A stretch of 64,000 bases of DNA from Yamagishiella unicocca (GCA_003116995.1 BDSL01000076.1:186001-250000); one strand, 5' to 3'. Shown: positions 35,176 through 47,820, numbered from the stretch's first letter. Made by a program: numbers and translations. The notes: generated from the letters alone by a model not told the origin.

Positions 35176-38100
35176 TCCCGCACCCCACCAATATCCGGGA
35201 GGCTGGGCCGCTTCCCCACGGCGCGCATCCCCCTCCGCAACTGGCACCCACACCCGCCCCGGTGCCGCCCGATGCAACATCCGCCTTAGACCAAACGGAC
35301 CACCGCGCCGGGGTACGATGCCTCAACCCGTCGTATTTGGTACCTGACGCACGGAGTCACCCCAGGCAAGGGACTCCACGGCACCGCGATAATTGCCTCT
35401 TGCCGCGCCATTTTGCGCCGCCGCACCGTGCCATACAAGAAAGGGGGAGGAACCCCCCACCGCGCCATCAGAGGCCGCCGCGGGAAGGCCTGGCGATGGG
35501 GGCGCAGCCTGCCGCCACTACAACCGCAGCGCGAAGCTCGGGTCGGCAAACGTGAGCAGCAACGGGACCGACCTCTGGCGAGCCCGCTGCGGCCATGAGC
35601 CCGGGAATAGCGACACCTACGGCTGCGACCCCCGCACCGGCGCAGCTACAGCGTTTCAACGCCTCCACATGAAAGCCAGGGACATTACCAGGAGGCAAGG
35701 GAGGACAAGGATTGCGGCCTAGGTAGGAACCCACCAGGCGCCCTGCGGGCGCGCTCCGAGGGCCGCCAGACGATCACCAACAACCGAGGCGGGCCGCTGC
35801 CAGACGTGTGGGTGTACCACCGCCACCCAACGACGGCGCCCCGCCGGGCTACGGAGGCTGGGCTCGGGGCCCAACCCTTACGGCGGCAGTTGGGGCCTCG
35901 GCGAGGCCCAGACTTCGGGCCCAGCGGGGAACTCGCGTGGCAGACTAACAGGGAGTACGGTGGCAACTATGCAGCCGAGGCCAGGCTCCGGCCGTGGGCC
36001 CACCGGAGTGGGGGCCCGTGCCGCCGCATTTCGCACGCCCTCCGACCAGCTACTGCACCCAGTACCCGGGCCAGCCCCCGGTGGAAGCCCGGGCTCGTCC
36101 CACACCGTCCCCGCGATGGCCATGTGGAATTCCCAGCCACCACCCGGGCTCCCAGGCCGAGCGGGGCGGCGCCTTCGGGTCACCACCACGCCAGCGGCAG
36201 ACACCGCCCGTCGGCCAGCAGCGGCTGAACCTGGCCGACCTGGCCGGCCGACGCAGTGCAGTGCAGCCGCCCCGGGAAGCAATTGACAGCGGGGGCAGAC
36301 GCGATCCAATTGTAGCCAGTCCAGAGTGGTTGAATGCATGCAGGCATCCCAGCTGCCCCAGGGCGCGAGAGCGCCAACCGCCAGCGGGGTATCCCGAGGG
36401 CTCGCAGAGAGCAGACCCACGGGTCGGCACGGCGGGGCCGACCGGGGTAAAGGCGGCTCCGTAAGCCCCGCCCGGCCCAGCGGGCGCAAAACCAGTGTCG
36501 GGCCCCACCAAGGTGGATCAGCGGGGAGAGCGGTTGTACAAGGCTCCGGGCGCGGTCGGACTCCCAAGGTTTACGAACATGCACGAGCTGCAAATCACCA
36601 TCCAGCGAAGGCCAGCAGATTTGCTTCAGGGGCACCTTCCGAGACCACGGCCCCAAGGGCAGCGATCGCACGTACCTGCACTATGGCGGGGACGATCCCG
36701 AGGACGCTGATTGCCGCCGTGGTTGATCACGGGAGGGATCGGGACCTTCAAACGCAATACGCACTCAGCCACCTGGCCACCCGAGGATTGCCTGCCCGGG
36801 CGACTACGCGACCATAATGCAGCATGGCACCGCTACTTCGCCTTAGCCAACGGCCTGCAACCGTGGAATCAACGCGCTTGCGCACTCCTGGAAGCTGCCG
36901 GGGAAGGCACCCACCTGCGTCCTCATAGCACCGCATATCGCCAGTGTGACACATGGCCAGCCCCGTCTACCTGGGCGCCCCAACTAGTTCTACTGCTCCA
37001 CTACCAGAGCGTCCAGTCGCTGCTGACCAAGGGCATTTTCGTGCCTCGGGACGCGGCCGGCAAGGGAGTGTCGGAAACCCCCAACACAGCATGCAGACCT
37101 GAACTTCCACCGCCCCATCAGCTTGAAAGGGGACTGATGTAGAAGTGCGGGGCGCCTCACACGGTCACAGCCCGACAGCTTGCGGTGGGCGCGCCGGAGG
37201 CGACAAGTGGGCGCACCCTAGGCGTCAAGTTAGGGCCCCTGTTCATGACGGCTCGGCGGGAGACGAGTGATGGGGTAACCAGTAAGGGGCCAGCGAAGAC
37301 TTCGCCACGACCGCTTAAGACTGCCCCTACGGGCCGCTACTCACGCCCACGGGACAGGGGTCCCATGGGCCTTCAGCCCCCGGAGGCGCGCCACCCGGAC
37401 ACACGCTCCGCGGGGCCACCGATTCCGGATGCGGAGTGCACGAGGTTGACAGAGTCCGGACATTTCCACCACTACAAGCTTTACAATAACAGCACAGCCT
37501 GAAACGCAAGCTACTTGGCATCTTAAGTGCAGGGCCGCTGCCATATGGCTTAAGCAGGAAAACGTGCCGTACCCCGGACTTTCCCCCCAAGGAAGCCCAC
37601 AGCGCTATGTGCCGGCAATACACCGAGCGGACATCCATCTCCTACAGGCTTACGCGAAACCCCCACGCCTTATGCAAACCCACGCAATTCGTCGACCCGC
37701 CAACAGCACAGCATACATCACCAGTGGAAGCCGTATCCGGCCAGCACGGGAGCAACCATCAACAGCAACAACAGGCAGTTCCCACGCAGTTCGCCAACCC
37801 GCAGTTCGCCAACAGCGCGTTCCACCGCCCCCGAGCGGCGGGGTGGCTGGGGTTGGCGCCGCCCTCCAGGCGGTGTGGTCTGGGCACCCACCCTACAACA
37901 GGGTCTGGGCAGTTCTGGGTTCACAGCCAGGACGGAATAATAGGAGTCTAGCGATGAGGCGCCCGGCCACACTAAAGTTAGTCCGCGTACGGCCCACGAG
38001 CATTTGAACGCTAGCAATTGTACTTGAGCAAGAGAACCCGCCGTACGAGAGGCTCACTTGTCCATTCGCGTTTGGCCCACCCACCACGCCCTTTTCGGGA

Positions 38101-38640
38101 GACGTTCGGTAGAACATGGGTACGAGGAAGCCAAACGGTAACGGGCGCCTTACCAAACTCACGCTAGCCTGAGTACGGCGAGACCATTTGAGTTACAGCA
38201 GTGCGAGCGTACGTGTGCGTCCACCTGTAGCGCTACCAAATTTGTTGTAGACTGCTGCTCGCTAGAGGCAGCAAGGTCTAAACGCCTGTCGATCCTACTG
38301 GTACGTGAGCAGGTTCAAACCGCTTGCAGCGTCCAGGTGCAAGTAAAATCGTCGCTGTGCTTGCTGCTTTAAGGAGGGTGCTTGTCGTCCGGCAGGCTAC
38401 CTTTGCCGACGTCGTACGGTCAGTACGGTTCGGCAGGTACACCCGGGGGACAAGGGGTGGCGAGGTGGTGAGAGGCGGTCAGGGTGTGTCACGGGTGTAG
38501 GTGAAAATATGGTCCGGATGTGTTAGGGGATAGGGGTGCTGCGGAAATACAGTCGTCGTCGTACTGGCACGTCCCACATGCGTACGTCATGTTAGTGGCG
38601 ACGTACGTCTGCCAAACTGCAGGCTTCGGGTTGGGCCCAG
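35176..38640. other. GC-rich degenerate region, possible transposon remains
   Basis: Many overlapping frames but no convincing gene. The most protein-like stretch is 36495-37142 (+), in one frame broken by a single stop at 36708-36710, with MHELQITIQRRPADLL before it and WHRYFALANGLQPWNQRACALLEAA after it. No domain recognised. From about 38020 to 38640 the sequence becomes AT-richer and should include the promoter of the kinase gene; a TATA-like TTTTATAATG lies at about 38648-38657. Confidence 0.35.
36495..37142 (+). pseudogene. Disrupted ORF of unknown origin
   Basis: Two same-frame segments (36495-36710 and 36711-37142) separated by one stop. Composition (Trp, His and Leu in the second part) is more protein-like than the surrounding Pro/Arg/Gly-rich frames. 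It could be a gag-like or unknown transposon protein; not recognised, and possibly chance in GC-rich DNA. Confidence 0.22.
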
Positions 38641-38662
38641 CATTTCCTTTTATAATGATAAA

Positions 38663-41600
38663 ATGCTCCTCGCGCTGGGAGTGTTAGCGCTGCTCTTGCC
38701 TTTTTCCGCATTTTCGAACAGCGACGCCTCGGAAACTGTGGTGTGCATTACCGGTCGCGAGCTCGCGCTCGCGTTTGTAAACCCTCGGTGCAGCGCAGTA
38801 GCAATTGCGGAGGACATCGTGCTGAGTGAGGCTGACTGGGATGGACTTCCAGCGCCCGTGGTGCTCAGTCGAAACTTTACGCTGACAAGTGCCCCAGGAA
38901 AATGGCGCCAGCTGGACATGAACTTTGTCAAGCACAAGGTAACACAAATAAAATAATACTGTTATCCTCTTTTTCTCACCACGTACCGCCGGCTTCCACT
39001 ACTCCGCCCGCCGTGTGTTCTGCTGCCGCTGCTGCTGGTGATGGTTCATATTAATAAGGTGTTACAGTGACCTCCAGCCCGGGCGAACTTAGGACAAGAA
39101 GAGGGGCCCATGTCCGTGGCCTCGCTCACCATATGACAGCCGGGGCTGACCCCAACAAACGCCCCCAAGGGCACAGGCAAGCCTCGAAAAGCACAGTAGA
39201 TGCCGGGCAAAAACAGGATGAGGGGGGGGGGAGCCAGAAAAACAATGTCACACCGGACGACAAACCAGCGCTAGCTGTAGCAGCCAACAGACGTCCCAAA
39301 ATAAAGGCACAGCAGGATAGGGACAGGGTAGGGACACCCCGCCGCGCCGAATGAAGGCCGCGAGGCCGTATAAAAAATAACCCAGGCACCCAATCAAGGC
39401 CCACCGCCATAAATACGGCGAGAGCAGCCAACAGCGAGCCCGCATCGACGCGTCCAAGGCGCGCGCCATCCACCCGCAAAAAACGTTCATATGTCCGGCT
39501 GGCCGCGCGCCATGCTGCCGCCGCTGCTCGACAGCAGCTAGCTAGCGATAGGTCAACGAGCGAAATCTATTAAGCGCGCCTTGCTTAGCCTGCGAGCCCG
39601 CCCCAAAGCAAGCAGCACGCTTACGACATCGTCGTTGTTATTCCTTCGATTAGAGCGAGGTGCTACGTACGTAGCTATTCAAACTTTCCTACCCGCCTAG
39701 CTCCCTGGTTGTCACCCGCCCCTAATGCCCGCGGTAGGTACCCCATCAAGTAAGCGTCGATCTGCGTGCACCTGCTGGCTTGCTAACGAGCGAACGGCCT
39801 GCATGTCGCCTTACTTACTACGTACTACTCCTCCGTCCTTACGTACCCTACCCTACGTGCGTATATATGTGCATACGCACACGCGATGCTCAAGCAATCA
39901 TCATTCCCTTCTTCTTCTACCTAAAACAACCCCACCTTCCAGGTGCAGCTGGTTGACGGGTCCGTGCTTCTCTTCGTGGATGTGATCTTGAGGTCTATCC
40001 GGACCAAGCCGCTGAATGTCAGCCCCGGTCTGGACCTGCTCCTACCCTCGCCCCCCGCCGGCGGCCAGCAGCAGGCTAACGTTGTCGCCATGCAGGGTGG
40101 CATGTTGATTACCCGTAAGTTACTTAAAGCAGCCTGCAGCAGATAGGTGCTGCACACAGGAAAAACACATGCGCAACCAGTTTTGGTGCGAGCAATTCAT
40201 CATACGTACCTTCATATTTTTGGGTTTTTAGGGTTTTCAAACATCCTTGTAGGTACAATGATAGGAGAACTAACACCCACCCACCCGCTTACCAACCAAC
40301 CAGCCAGCCGCCCACCCACCCATGCCTACCTACCGAACCTACCAGCCACCCACCCACGTACGCACCACCCAGCCACGTCCACCGACTCAAAGTAAGACCT
40401 GCCCCTTGTGTGCATCTGCTGTTGCCGTCCGTACTTCTTCCTCTCGCATACATGTAGGCTTCTGCTATCCCAAGTCCCTACAGGTAGGTGATGAGGACGG
40501 CGGGCCGGCGGGCCGGTACGGAAGTAAGGACATGTTTGTTGATTATTATTGCGTACCATATCTCCTGCTGTTGGCGATATATACGTCTGGCTGGATACTA
40601 CTACTGCCGTTTCGTGTGTTGGACGTAGCTAGGCACGTTGGTGCGTCTTATGCATGTTCCATAATGTTCCATAATTATGAAGAGCGAGCTGGCTAAAATG
40701 GCCGAATAGTCTACGTGCCCTCGCTGCCTATCCATCGGCAAGTAATAAGTAAGGGCACCAAGACATCGCTTTAGTCTACGGGCACGCGAGCAAGCGAAAC
40801 TCGCTGTCCCGCCCTGCCTATACGCATCTATCACACCTGCCTGCTGCACTCCGGCCCTGTGCGACCCCCGCCGCCCCACTGTTTGCCGTACTTGCCCAGG
40901 GGAAGAACTTTGAGGGCCTTGCGCGCCCGGTCAGCATTCCGGGAACCAATATCTTGAAGCACAGCGTGCCGCAACCGGGTTGCTTGAACGACACCACCGC
41001 CCCACCGGCACAGCGCTGCTGGGCTACCCGCGGTTCGTACGAGGACGTGGCCCTCACTGCAATCGACATGGGCGATGATGACCGACAAACCAACTATGCT
41101 GTTTACATGATCAACATGGACCTTGCTTGTTCACGGGTTTTGCCCAATGATTGCATTTTGGAGTACGGCCCGGCTGGCTGCATCTTGAAGGAGCTGGGTG
41201 GGTTGCGGCCTCCACCGCCGCCTTCAGCTTCGAACGGCAGCAGCACATCCGGAGGTGGTGGAGCGGTAGCAGGAAACTATGGTGGAGCAGCACTGGCGTC
41301 ACCAGCAACGGCGCAGCCGGGTTATCCTGCTGGCGCGCCTGGCAGCAGCGGCAAAGGCGACCCCTTAACTCCTTCAACTAGCAGCAGCATCAGCAACAAG
41401 ACGCTTATTCTGGCGCTGGTATGTGGCATAGGAGGTAGGCTCGGGGTTCCAGACCAAGAGGTAGAACCATCGGGCGCATCGCCTGACACTGAACAATCAA
41501 GACGGAGGAAACAAAAACCGACCTGCTGTTGTATGTATGCATGAGTACTACCGCCGGTAATTACTACCGGTACATACATACGTACATACTGCTGCTGCCG

Positions 41601-44600
41601 CCGGCGGCGTTTTTTCCTGCCAACACTACTCCCTGCAAAATGCCATAATTTGTTTTATTGCAGGATTAACGCTACTGGCGGTCATTGGTGCCGCAGCATG
41701 GGTGTTGCGTCACCGTCGAAGCCCCGTCAAGGACTCCTCTCCTTGCGCTGATGGGTATTATGACGACGCAGCCGGCCGCGGCAGCCCGTGAGTGGCATGT
41801 ATGCACTGATTATTATTATTATTATTACATTACGCCGGCACTAGGCCTGGCATGTTGTTAAGGGGGCGGGGCGGTGAGGGCATCAGTACACCCTATACGC
41901 TCGCGCCACCAGTACCAATCCACCTCATATCGCTAAGGCCCACGCCACATTATCGCTGTGGAACACGACCAGTTAGTGCAACTCGCCGGAGGCTGGTGCT
42001 CCTGCCACATCCCTAACTCATATTTGTATCAATTTTTGAGATTCAAGCGCTCTCCGGAAACCGGTCTTCCGCCAGCTCCATGTCCAGCATGCCGCCATGC
42101 TTGGTGTACTTGAGTGTACTTGATGGTTGAGCCACCCGTAGGACGCACACGCTCCCGTCTCTGGCCTAAGCCCCAACACTTCATACTAGAGTTAGTCCTC
42201 CCTAACCACACCGATGGCTATTGGCTGCCCGCACCATCGTATGCCCGCACCATGTATGCACTGACTCCTTGCGCTAACTTTGCTGTGTGCTAGCTTGCTG
42301 CCGTTCTGTCGTGCAACCTCGGTCTGCCGATTGAAGCTGACCTGCACGCACGGTTGGTTGCAATGCGCAAGCAACATTCATTTTTTTAAATCGCCAAACG
42401 TACACTAGTTGTTCAATAAGGATGACCTCTCCATCTATCCGCCGCCTGCATGCATGCGTAAGCCATGCCATGCATGCATGTGCTCGCTCCTCGCTTACTT
42501 TGAGCGAGTACATACTACGTACCTGACATAGCTTCCTCGCTCCTCCCGGCGGCGGCACTACGCTGCTGCACCGAACTGCTGCAGGTCCAACCCGGTTCCT
42601 AACAGCAGCTGCGTGCTCACGTCAACAGCGACAGCAAAGGCGCCCGCCGCCGGCGCTGATGGACGACCCACGTTGATCGCCCGGTCGTCAGCTACACCTG
42701 CTGGCAGCGTGGCATGTGATGATGATGTCCTGATTTCTGCCGAACCCACGCAGCACCAACAGCATCAGCACCAACAGCAGCAAGAAGCGGCCGTAGTAGT
42801 GGTGTCGCCGCTGACACCCCAGCGGGAGGACCTCAATGTGGGGGCGGAGTGTGGTAACGAGGTCATACTGGAGCCTATAACATTAGGCAAGGGAAGCTTC
42901 GGCCGTGTGGTGGTTGGCACGTATCACGGCCAAAGGGTAGCAGTGAAGCTCATCGAGGACGCCTCTGGTCTGGACTTTGGCAACAGCGGCGACAAACTTT
43001 TGAGCAGTCTGATACAGGAGGTGGAGGTGCTGGGGCGCTGCCGGCACCCCAATGTGGTGCACCTCATTGCGGCCTGCCTCGACCCGCCGCGGCCCTGCCT
43101 GGTGATGGAGCTGATGGAGACGAGCCTGGCAGACATGCTGCACAGCACCCCCGGCAGGCTGCTGCCGCTGCCAACGGTACGTGCGCACATCATAGCGGCG
43201 GCGGGCAGGCTGGTGATTGGACAAATTAGGCCTGCACAATAATGTTGTTTCGCTGCTGCTGGGCTTACTTGCACTCACATCGATCGATCTACGTAGGGGT
43301 AGATAGATGTCCCTCCCACACTGCATCGCAACTGCCTGCGTTGTCCCCGATTGAGCACTTACTCTGGTAACATCTCGCCACCCTTACCACTCGCCACTCC
43401 ACTGCTGCTCCGTGGTCGGCGGCCTATTTAAGACCGCCCGCCCGCCAAAACCAGCAGCCGAAGTGCTGTATGTATAAATGCATGTCATGCCCCGCAGCTA
43501 GCAGTTCTCGGCTGTCGCGCCCTCCCCCCAGCAGCCAATAATACCGAACATAGAGTCCGACAACAACCGAAGCGATGGCGGCCACTAGAAGGCGTGAAAT
43601 AGGCGGTCGCTCGTTGTCAATGACAGTGCGGACGGATGGAGTTAGTTGGTGTATGTGTGTCGAGGTCGGGGGGTTATCATAGCTACACCACCTGCCTGCT
43701 GCCGGCTTCTTTATGCCTAGAACATTTACCGGATAGATGGCGGGTTGCCATATGCATAACATTCGCGACGGTTCATTTCCAAATACGAATTTATTTACAG
43801 CTAGCGAGCCCTGCTGCTGGTAATCCGATGCGCCACCTACTGATGTATACCAGCCAAAGTCCAGGTTTGGTGGTAGTAGTAGTGAGAACTACCGGTTAGA
43901 GTAAGAGCGCGCCATCTTAGAGATAGCGATCGAACGCCCGACGCCGTACACACAGTTCGACGTCCTCCAGAACTCGTCATAGCCATAACCTCCAACCGAT
44001 GAAACATCAGCGGGACCACACAGGCCCACTACCAGTAGCCGAAGCTACCACTGGCACACAGTCAGTGCGCCCGGTTAGTTGCCGAATCCGTTGCACTCCA
44101 CACAGGAGTGACCGCCGCCCATGCATATCGCGCAGGTGCTTCACATCGCCATCGGCATTGCGCGCGGGCTGGAGTTCCTGCACCCTACCATCATTCACCG
44201 GGACCTAAAGCCCGCAAACGTGCTCATCAACGGCGCGCACGACGATCGCCCAGAAGCCAAGCTGAGTGTAGGTAGCTAATATGCATGCGTGGCAGGAAAC
44301 TGTGTAAATCCTTTTCATAACAAAGGGTTTATTACTGTCTGCTCTATATAGTGTACTGTATTACTATTTATTTCTAGCTTCTTTGCTCCATTATCCTTTT
44401 CAAAACGCTACCCGTTGGACCCTCCCAGTAGCAGCTTTGGGAGAACGTACGGATGAGGTCGACGACGGAGCCAGCAGGCTGCGGTTAATAATATGTTTGC
44501 GTAGACAGGGCAGAATGCATGGACAGTCTTTAGTGGATGGTGTTTTGGTAACACATACCGCACTTGATTGCCAGCAGTGAGAGCCACCCTGTTGGTGGAG

Positions 44601-47206
44601 CATGTATACGTACGAGCGAGGCGCCTTCCATTATTCCCGGCGGTATCAAATATATGTCCGTGGAGGTCTCTACGACGCCAGCAGATGGGGTTCGCCGATT
44701 GTTCGGGATTGAACCTGAACTGCGTACGGCGGCACATACGTCGTAGCTAGCGTCGTCTCGGCTTCCTTTCTCGCTCACGCAGCCGCCTTAGATAGGTATG
44801 TATGTAGATAGTTAGTTATTACTCGCTGCACGCACTGCTCAAGCCGTCCTAATTGTCACCTGACCATCGCTCGCAGGACTTTGGCTTATCGCGGCTGCTG
44901 AACACCGTGCTGATCACCCAACACCCTGATGCCGGAACGGTGGGTGCGTGCGGACGTACCGTACTTGCGTGGGAACCGGCGGAGCCGGAATGATGCTGCC
45001 GTCGGCCAGCCAGCAGCCAGCAGCGTTAGTCTGCTGCACACCCACACATGACGCCGAAAATGTATGTATTCGTTTAGCCACCGTACGTACAGCAACTGCT
45101 GACTTCATCGATCCGCCGCCGCCACCTACCGCTGCGTCAGCGCTCGCTGGCTGTGCTGCTGCTGGCGTGCTTCAGGGCGCCATCCGCCGCCGCCGGCCCA
45201 GCCCCCGTCCATTCCCACCCGCACATTCCCTCGCTCCGTACTGCTGGCTCATGATGGCTCATCACCACTACCTGCTGCTCTTGTTTATCCTGCCGTGCGT
45301 CCTCCTTACATGAAAGACGCTGTATGTGCTTACAGTCAAATCCATCCCGCCCCCGACGCACGCATGGATCCCTGTCTACGTGCCTAACTACATACCTACT
45401 TATGTATCTACCTACCTACGTATCTACCTACCACCTACCTGCTCCGGATCAACCAATTGCTGCTCGGCCGATCCACCTGCATAATAATAAATTTATCTAG
45501 CCGCCCTACATGGCTCCAGGTGCGAGCGAGTATGTCGTACGTGATGATCAACTTCGATCGTTCGCTCGCTATCGGCCGTGCTTGCTCATAGCTCCTTGTT
45601 CCCGGTGGTGCGGGCGTATAGGGGCGGAGTCCGCCCCTCAGTTCCCCACCCCCTTAATACACGCCAGGCTCCGGCCGGCGTAATATTATTCTTATTAGCT
45701 CCTTATTGAAGGAAGCCTGGGTTGATGCACCTACCTTAACGTCTTCCACTATACTATGCGTCCTGCAGAGTGCTTTGATCCCGAAAACTACGAGGTCACA
45801 CACAAGGCGGACATTTACTCGCTGGGGGTTGTCATCGCCGAAATGCTGTCCGGCATGGTGCCCTGGAAAGGAGTGGGCTTGATAGAGCTTGCTTGTAAAA
45901 TGGCGTTCTTCGGACAGCGGCCGTCGATTATGGACAACGTACTTCCCCACCGTTGTCCCCGGAAGCTCTTCAACCTAGTACAGGCTTGCTGGGAGCAAGA
46001 TCCGAAAAGGCGGCCCGCTGCGGCAGAAGCCGTCAAGACGCTACTCCTCGTGCAGCAGCAGCAGGTAGGCGATGCAACGCACGCACGCAGATAAACGCAT
46101 GCAACGCAATCAAGTAGGTAGGCGCACGCGAAATCATTATTTCGGAGCCTGTACATGAGCGTAGCACATGTTTTATGCATGGCTTCCTTCGTTCATTACG
46201 CGTTCGTTCATTCCCTGCACGCCGGCGCCGTCACAACCGCCCGCCCTGCTGGCGCGGCAGGATATAGAAAAGAAAAACACTTGTCCAGCGCTCGTCCAGA
46301 GCACGATGACGACAGAGTAAGCCCTGTGGCAGTCCAAACGGGGATTTACCCCCCAGTAACCTACCCCGCCTCGGGTATGTATGGGAGGGGAAGCCCATGC
46401 ACAGGCCTGAGTCTCCTTAGCCCCCTTGCTTCTTAAGGGTCCATTGAGGCTCCATTAAGGGTCCATTGAGGCAGTAGGGGTCCGACAGATTTCAACTAAC
46501 GGGACTCGCCGGTAACCTGCGTTGCCCCGGTCTGTAACCGGGGGGGGGCTAACCCCACGGCCGTAACCCCTCTGCACGCGCCTGCCAGCCCTGTCATCAT
46601 CGGCCCAGTAACCGGGGCTCGCCCAGGGTAACCCCTGTTTGGACTGCCATAGAGAAGTATGTATGCAGCACCCGCCCAGATCGATCGGGAACGAATCGCC
46701 CCATGCATGCACGGCTAGGATAGCCGCTGGCACGCACTGCAATGACGGATGTAGCCATGTGTTATGTGCGAAAATAAAGGGATGGAGCGGTGCATGTATT
46801 TTTTAAGGATTCCGTTCGCGTTCAAAATGCGACATAATGGAGTAACGTGCGGTACATCATGTTGGCTGTCTATCTACGTGCTGGTTCAAACAGCTGGGAC
46901 ATGCGTATGTTTACATCTTCATCGTCAGGCTGGGCTTGTCGCCACTTCTGCTCGCTGCAGGTGCTTTGGGAGGCGGCGGCGGCATCAACGGATGAAGCAG
47001 TGCATCCCACCACCCAGGCGAAGGAAACATGTCATCCTTGTGGCAGTCCAAGAAGAGGTTGCCCTGGGCGAGCCCTGGTCACCCATACCCCTGCCGCCGC
47101 ACCTTCGAGTAACCCCATCGAAGTCGGTGAACCCCCGGTGACGGAGGGCCACTGCAGCCAGCAGGACACTTCCTCGTGCAGCAAACGTATGGAGAGGAGT
47201 GGCTAA
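38663..47206 (+). CDS. Receptor-like protein kinase (TKL type), 826 aa, 11 exons
   Basis: Exons: 38663-38938, 39943-40114, 40458-40483 (26-nt microexon), 40900-41434, 41664-41787, 42585-43176, 44136-44267, 44877-44939, 45501-45519 (19-nt microexon), 45769-46064, 46961-47206. All are GT-AG and in phase, 2,481 nt including TAA. Domains: signal peptide (about 1-18, [16 protein letters not shown]); extracellular part to about 320 with scattered Cys; low-complexity Gly/Ser/Pro stretch; transmembrane helix about 323-351 split by an intron ([11 protein letters not shown] then [14 protein letters not shown]); basic stop-transfer RHRR; Gln/His-rich linker; kinase domain with GKGSFG (479-484), VAVK (Lys 499), alphaC Glu 523, HRDLKPAN (596-603), DFG (620-622), PPYMAPE (641-647) and KADIYSLG. 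All catalytic residues are present, so it should be active. It resembles the large family of Raf/TKL-like receptor kinases of Chlamydomonas and Volvox. The last exon (Ser/Thr/Cys-rich) is the least certain. Confidence 0.88.
39055..39490 (-). mobile_element. Transposon 3' end inside kinase intron 1
   Basis: The minus strand has an 80-residue frame (39490-39248) with [20 protein letters not shown], followed by about 190 bp ending near GGAGGTCACTGTAACACC. The terminal 150 bp match 24030-24180. It was probably a LINE 3' end inserted in the intron in reverse orientation to the kinase gene. No effect on splicing is expected. Confidence 0.5.
41444..41520 (-). mobile_element. LINE 3' tail relic in kinase intron 4
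   Basis: Begins 10 nt after the exon donor at 41435. It matches the complement of the LINE end near 25256-25330: GGTTCCAGACCAAGAGGTAG, CATCGGGCGCATCGCCTGAC and GACGGAGGAAACAAA. The terminal GTAACCGTTACAACA is missing. Confidence 0.6.
46325..46655. repeat. Inverted and direct partial copies of the last kinase exon in intron 10
   Basis: The last exon contains GTGGCAGTCCAAGAAGAGGT followed by TGCCCTGGGCGAGCC (about 47040-47075). A direct partial match lies at 46326-46350 and an inverted one at 46605-46655 (GGCTCGCCCAGGGTAACC then TTGGACTGCCAT). The exon or the intron pieces may therefore derive from a local repeat. Confidence 0.5.
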
Positions 47207-47386
47207 TAAGGTTTAGATGCTTTTTTTAGTTGCGGCTGTGCTAGCACATCCTTGCACCGACATAGCTAGGCGCTTCACGGGCGATTTCAGCACCGCTCCA
47301 CGGATGGTAACCCGGAGCGCAGCAGTTACTGCGAAATACTTCTAGAGCGCGTTGATCATGTACCAGGAGTGCGTGCATACAAGGAA

Positions 47387-47408
47387 TGTAAGAGTACAAG
47401 GAATGTAA
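47387..47408 (+). terminator. Kinase polyadenylation signal (two TGTAA motifs)
   Basis: TGTAA at 47387-47391 and 47404-47408, about 180-200 bp after the kinase stop. TGTAA is the usual polyadenylation signal in Chlamydomonadales, so position and motif fit a 3' end here. Confidence 0.55.
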
Positions 47409-47670
47409 TAAACGGTTTGTTACATGCGGTGCATTGACACTACGTCTTACAGATGCGGTGCATTGACACTACGACGTATTCATATATTGTCTGGTAGCTT
47501 ACGGCTGTCAAGGTAGCTGCTAGCTCACTATCGGAGCCAGTTGGTCGCTTCAGGTCGCTTTATTTGGATACTGTAGGCTCGCGCACATATATCGGGCCCA
47601 TTTGGCATACACCGCCTTATTAGCGAGCACTGTTCGAATTGGTGCCATTGCTTGATAATCGAAGCCACGA

Positions 47671-47820
47671 GGGGATGAACTTACCAAATAGGAGATAGCT
47701 ATGGGGGGATGCAATTTGCTAATAATGTTGATGTTACAACATCTACTGTAAGCCTTGCTCAATGGTCCACTTCATTCTTACGTGTCGCGCACGATGTATG
47801 GACGTTTATTTAGCGCATCA
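47671..47820. mobile_element. Second copy of the MITE-like element, inverted
   Basis: Starts GGGGATGAACTTACCAAATA and contains GGGGATGCAA at 47705-47714. It continues through TCATTCTTACGTGTCGCGCA to GCGCATCATCACACC, matching the complement of 24660-24819. The far terminal repeat is lost. Confidence 0.55.

Noticed and set aside
34245..35326. ORFs of 100-290 aa with repeated GSGSRGYPCY peptides.
   Set aside because: They are translations of a ~32-bp non-coding minisatellite whose period rotates through all frames.
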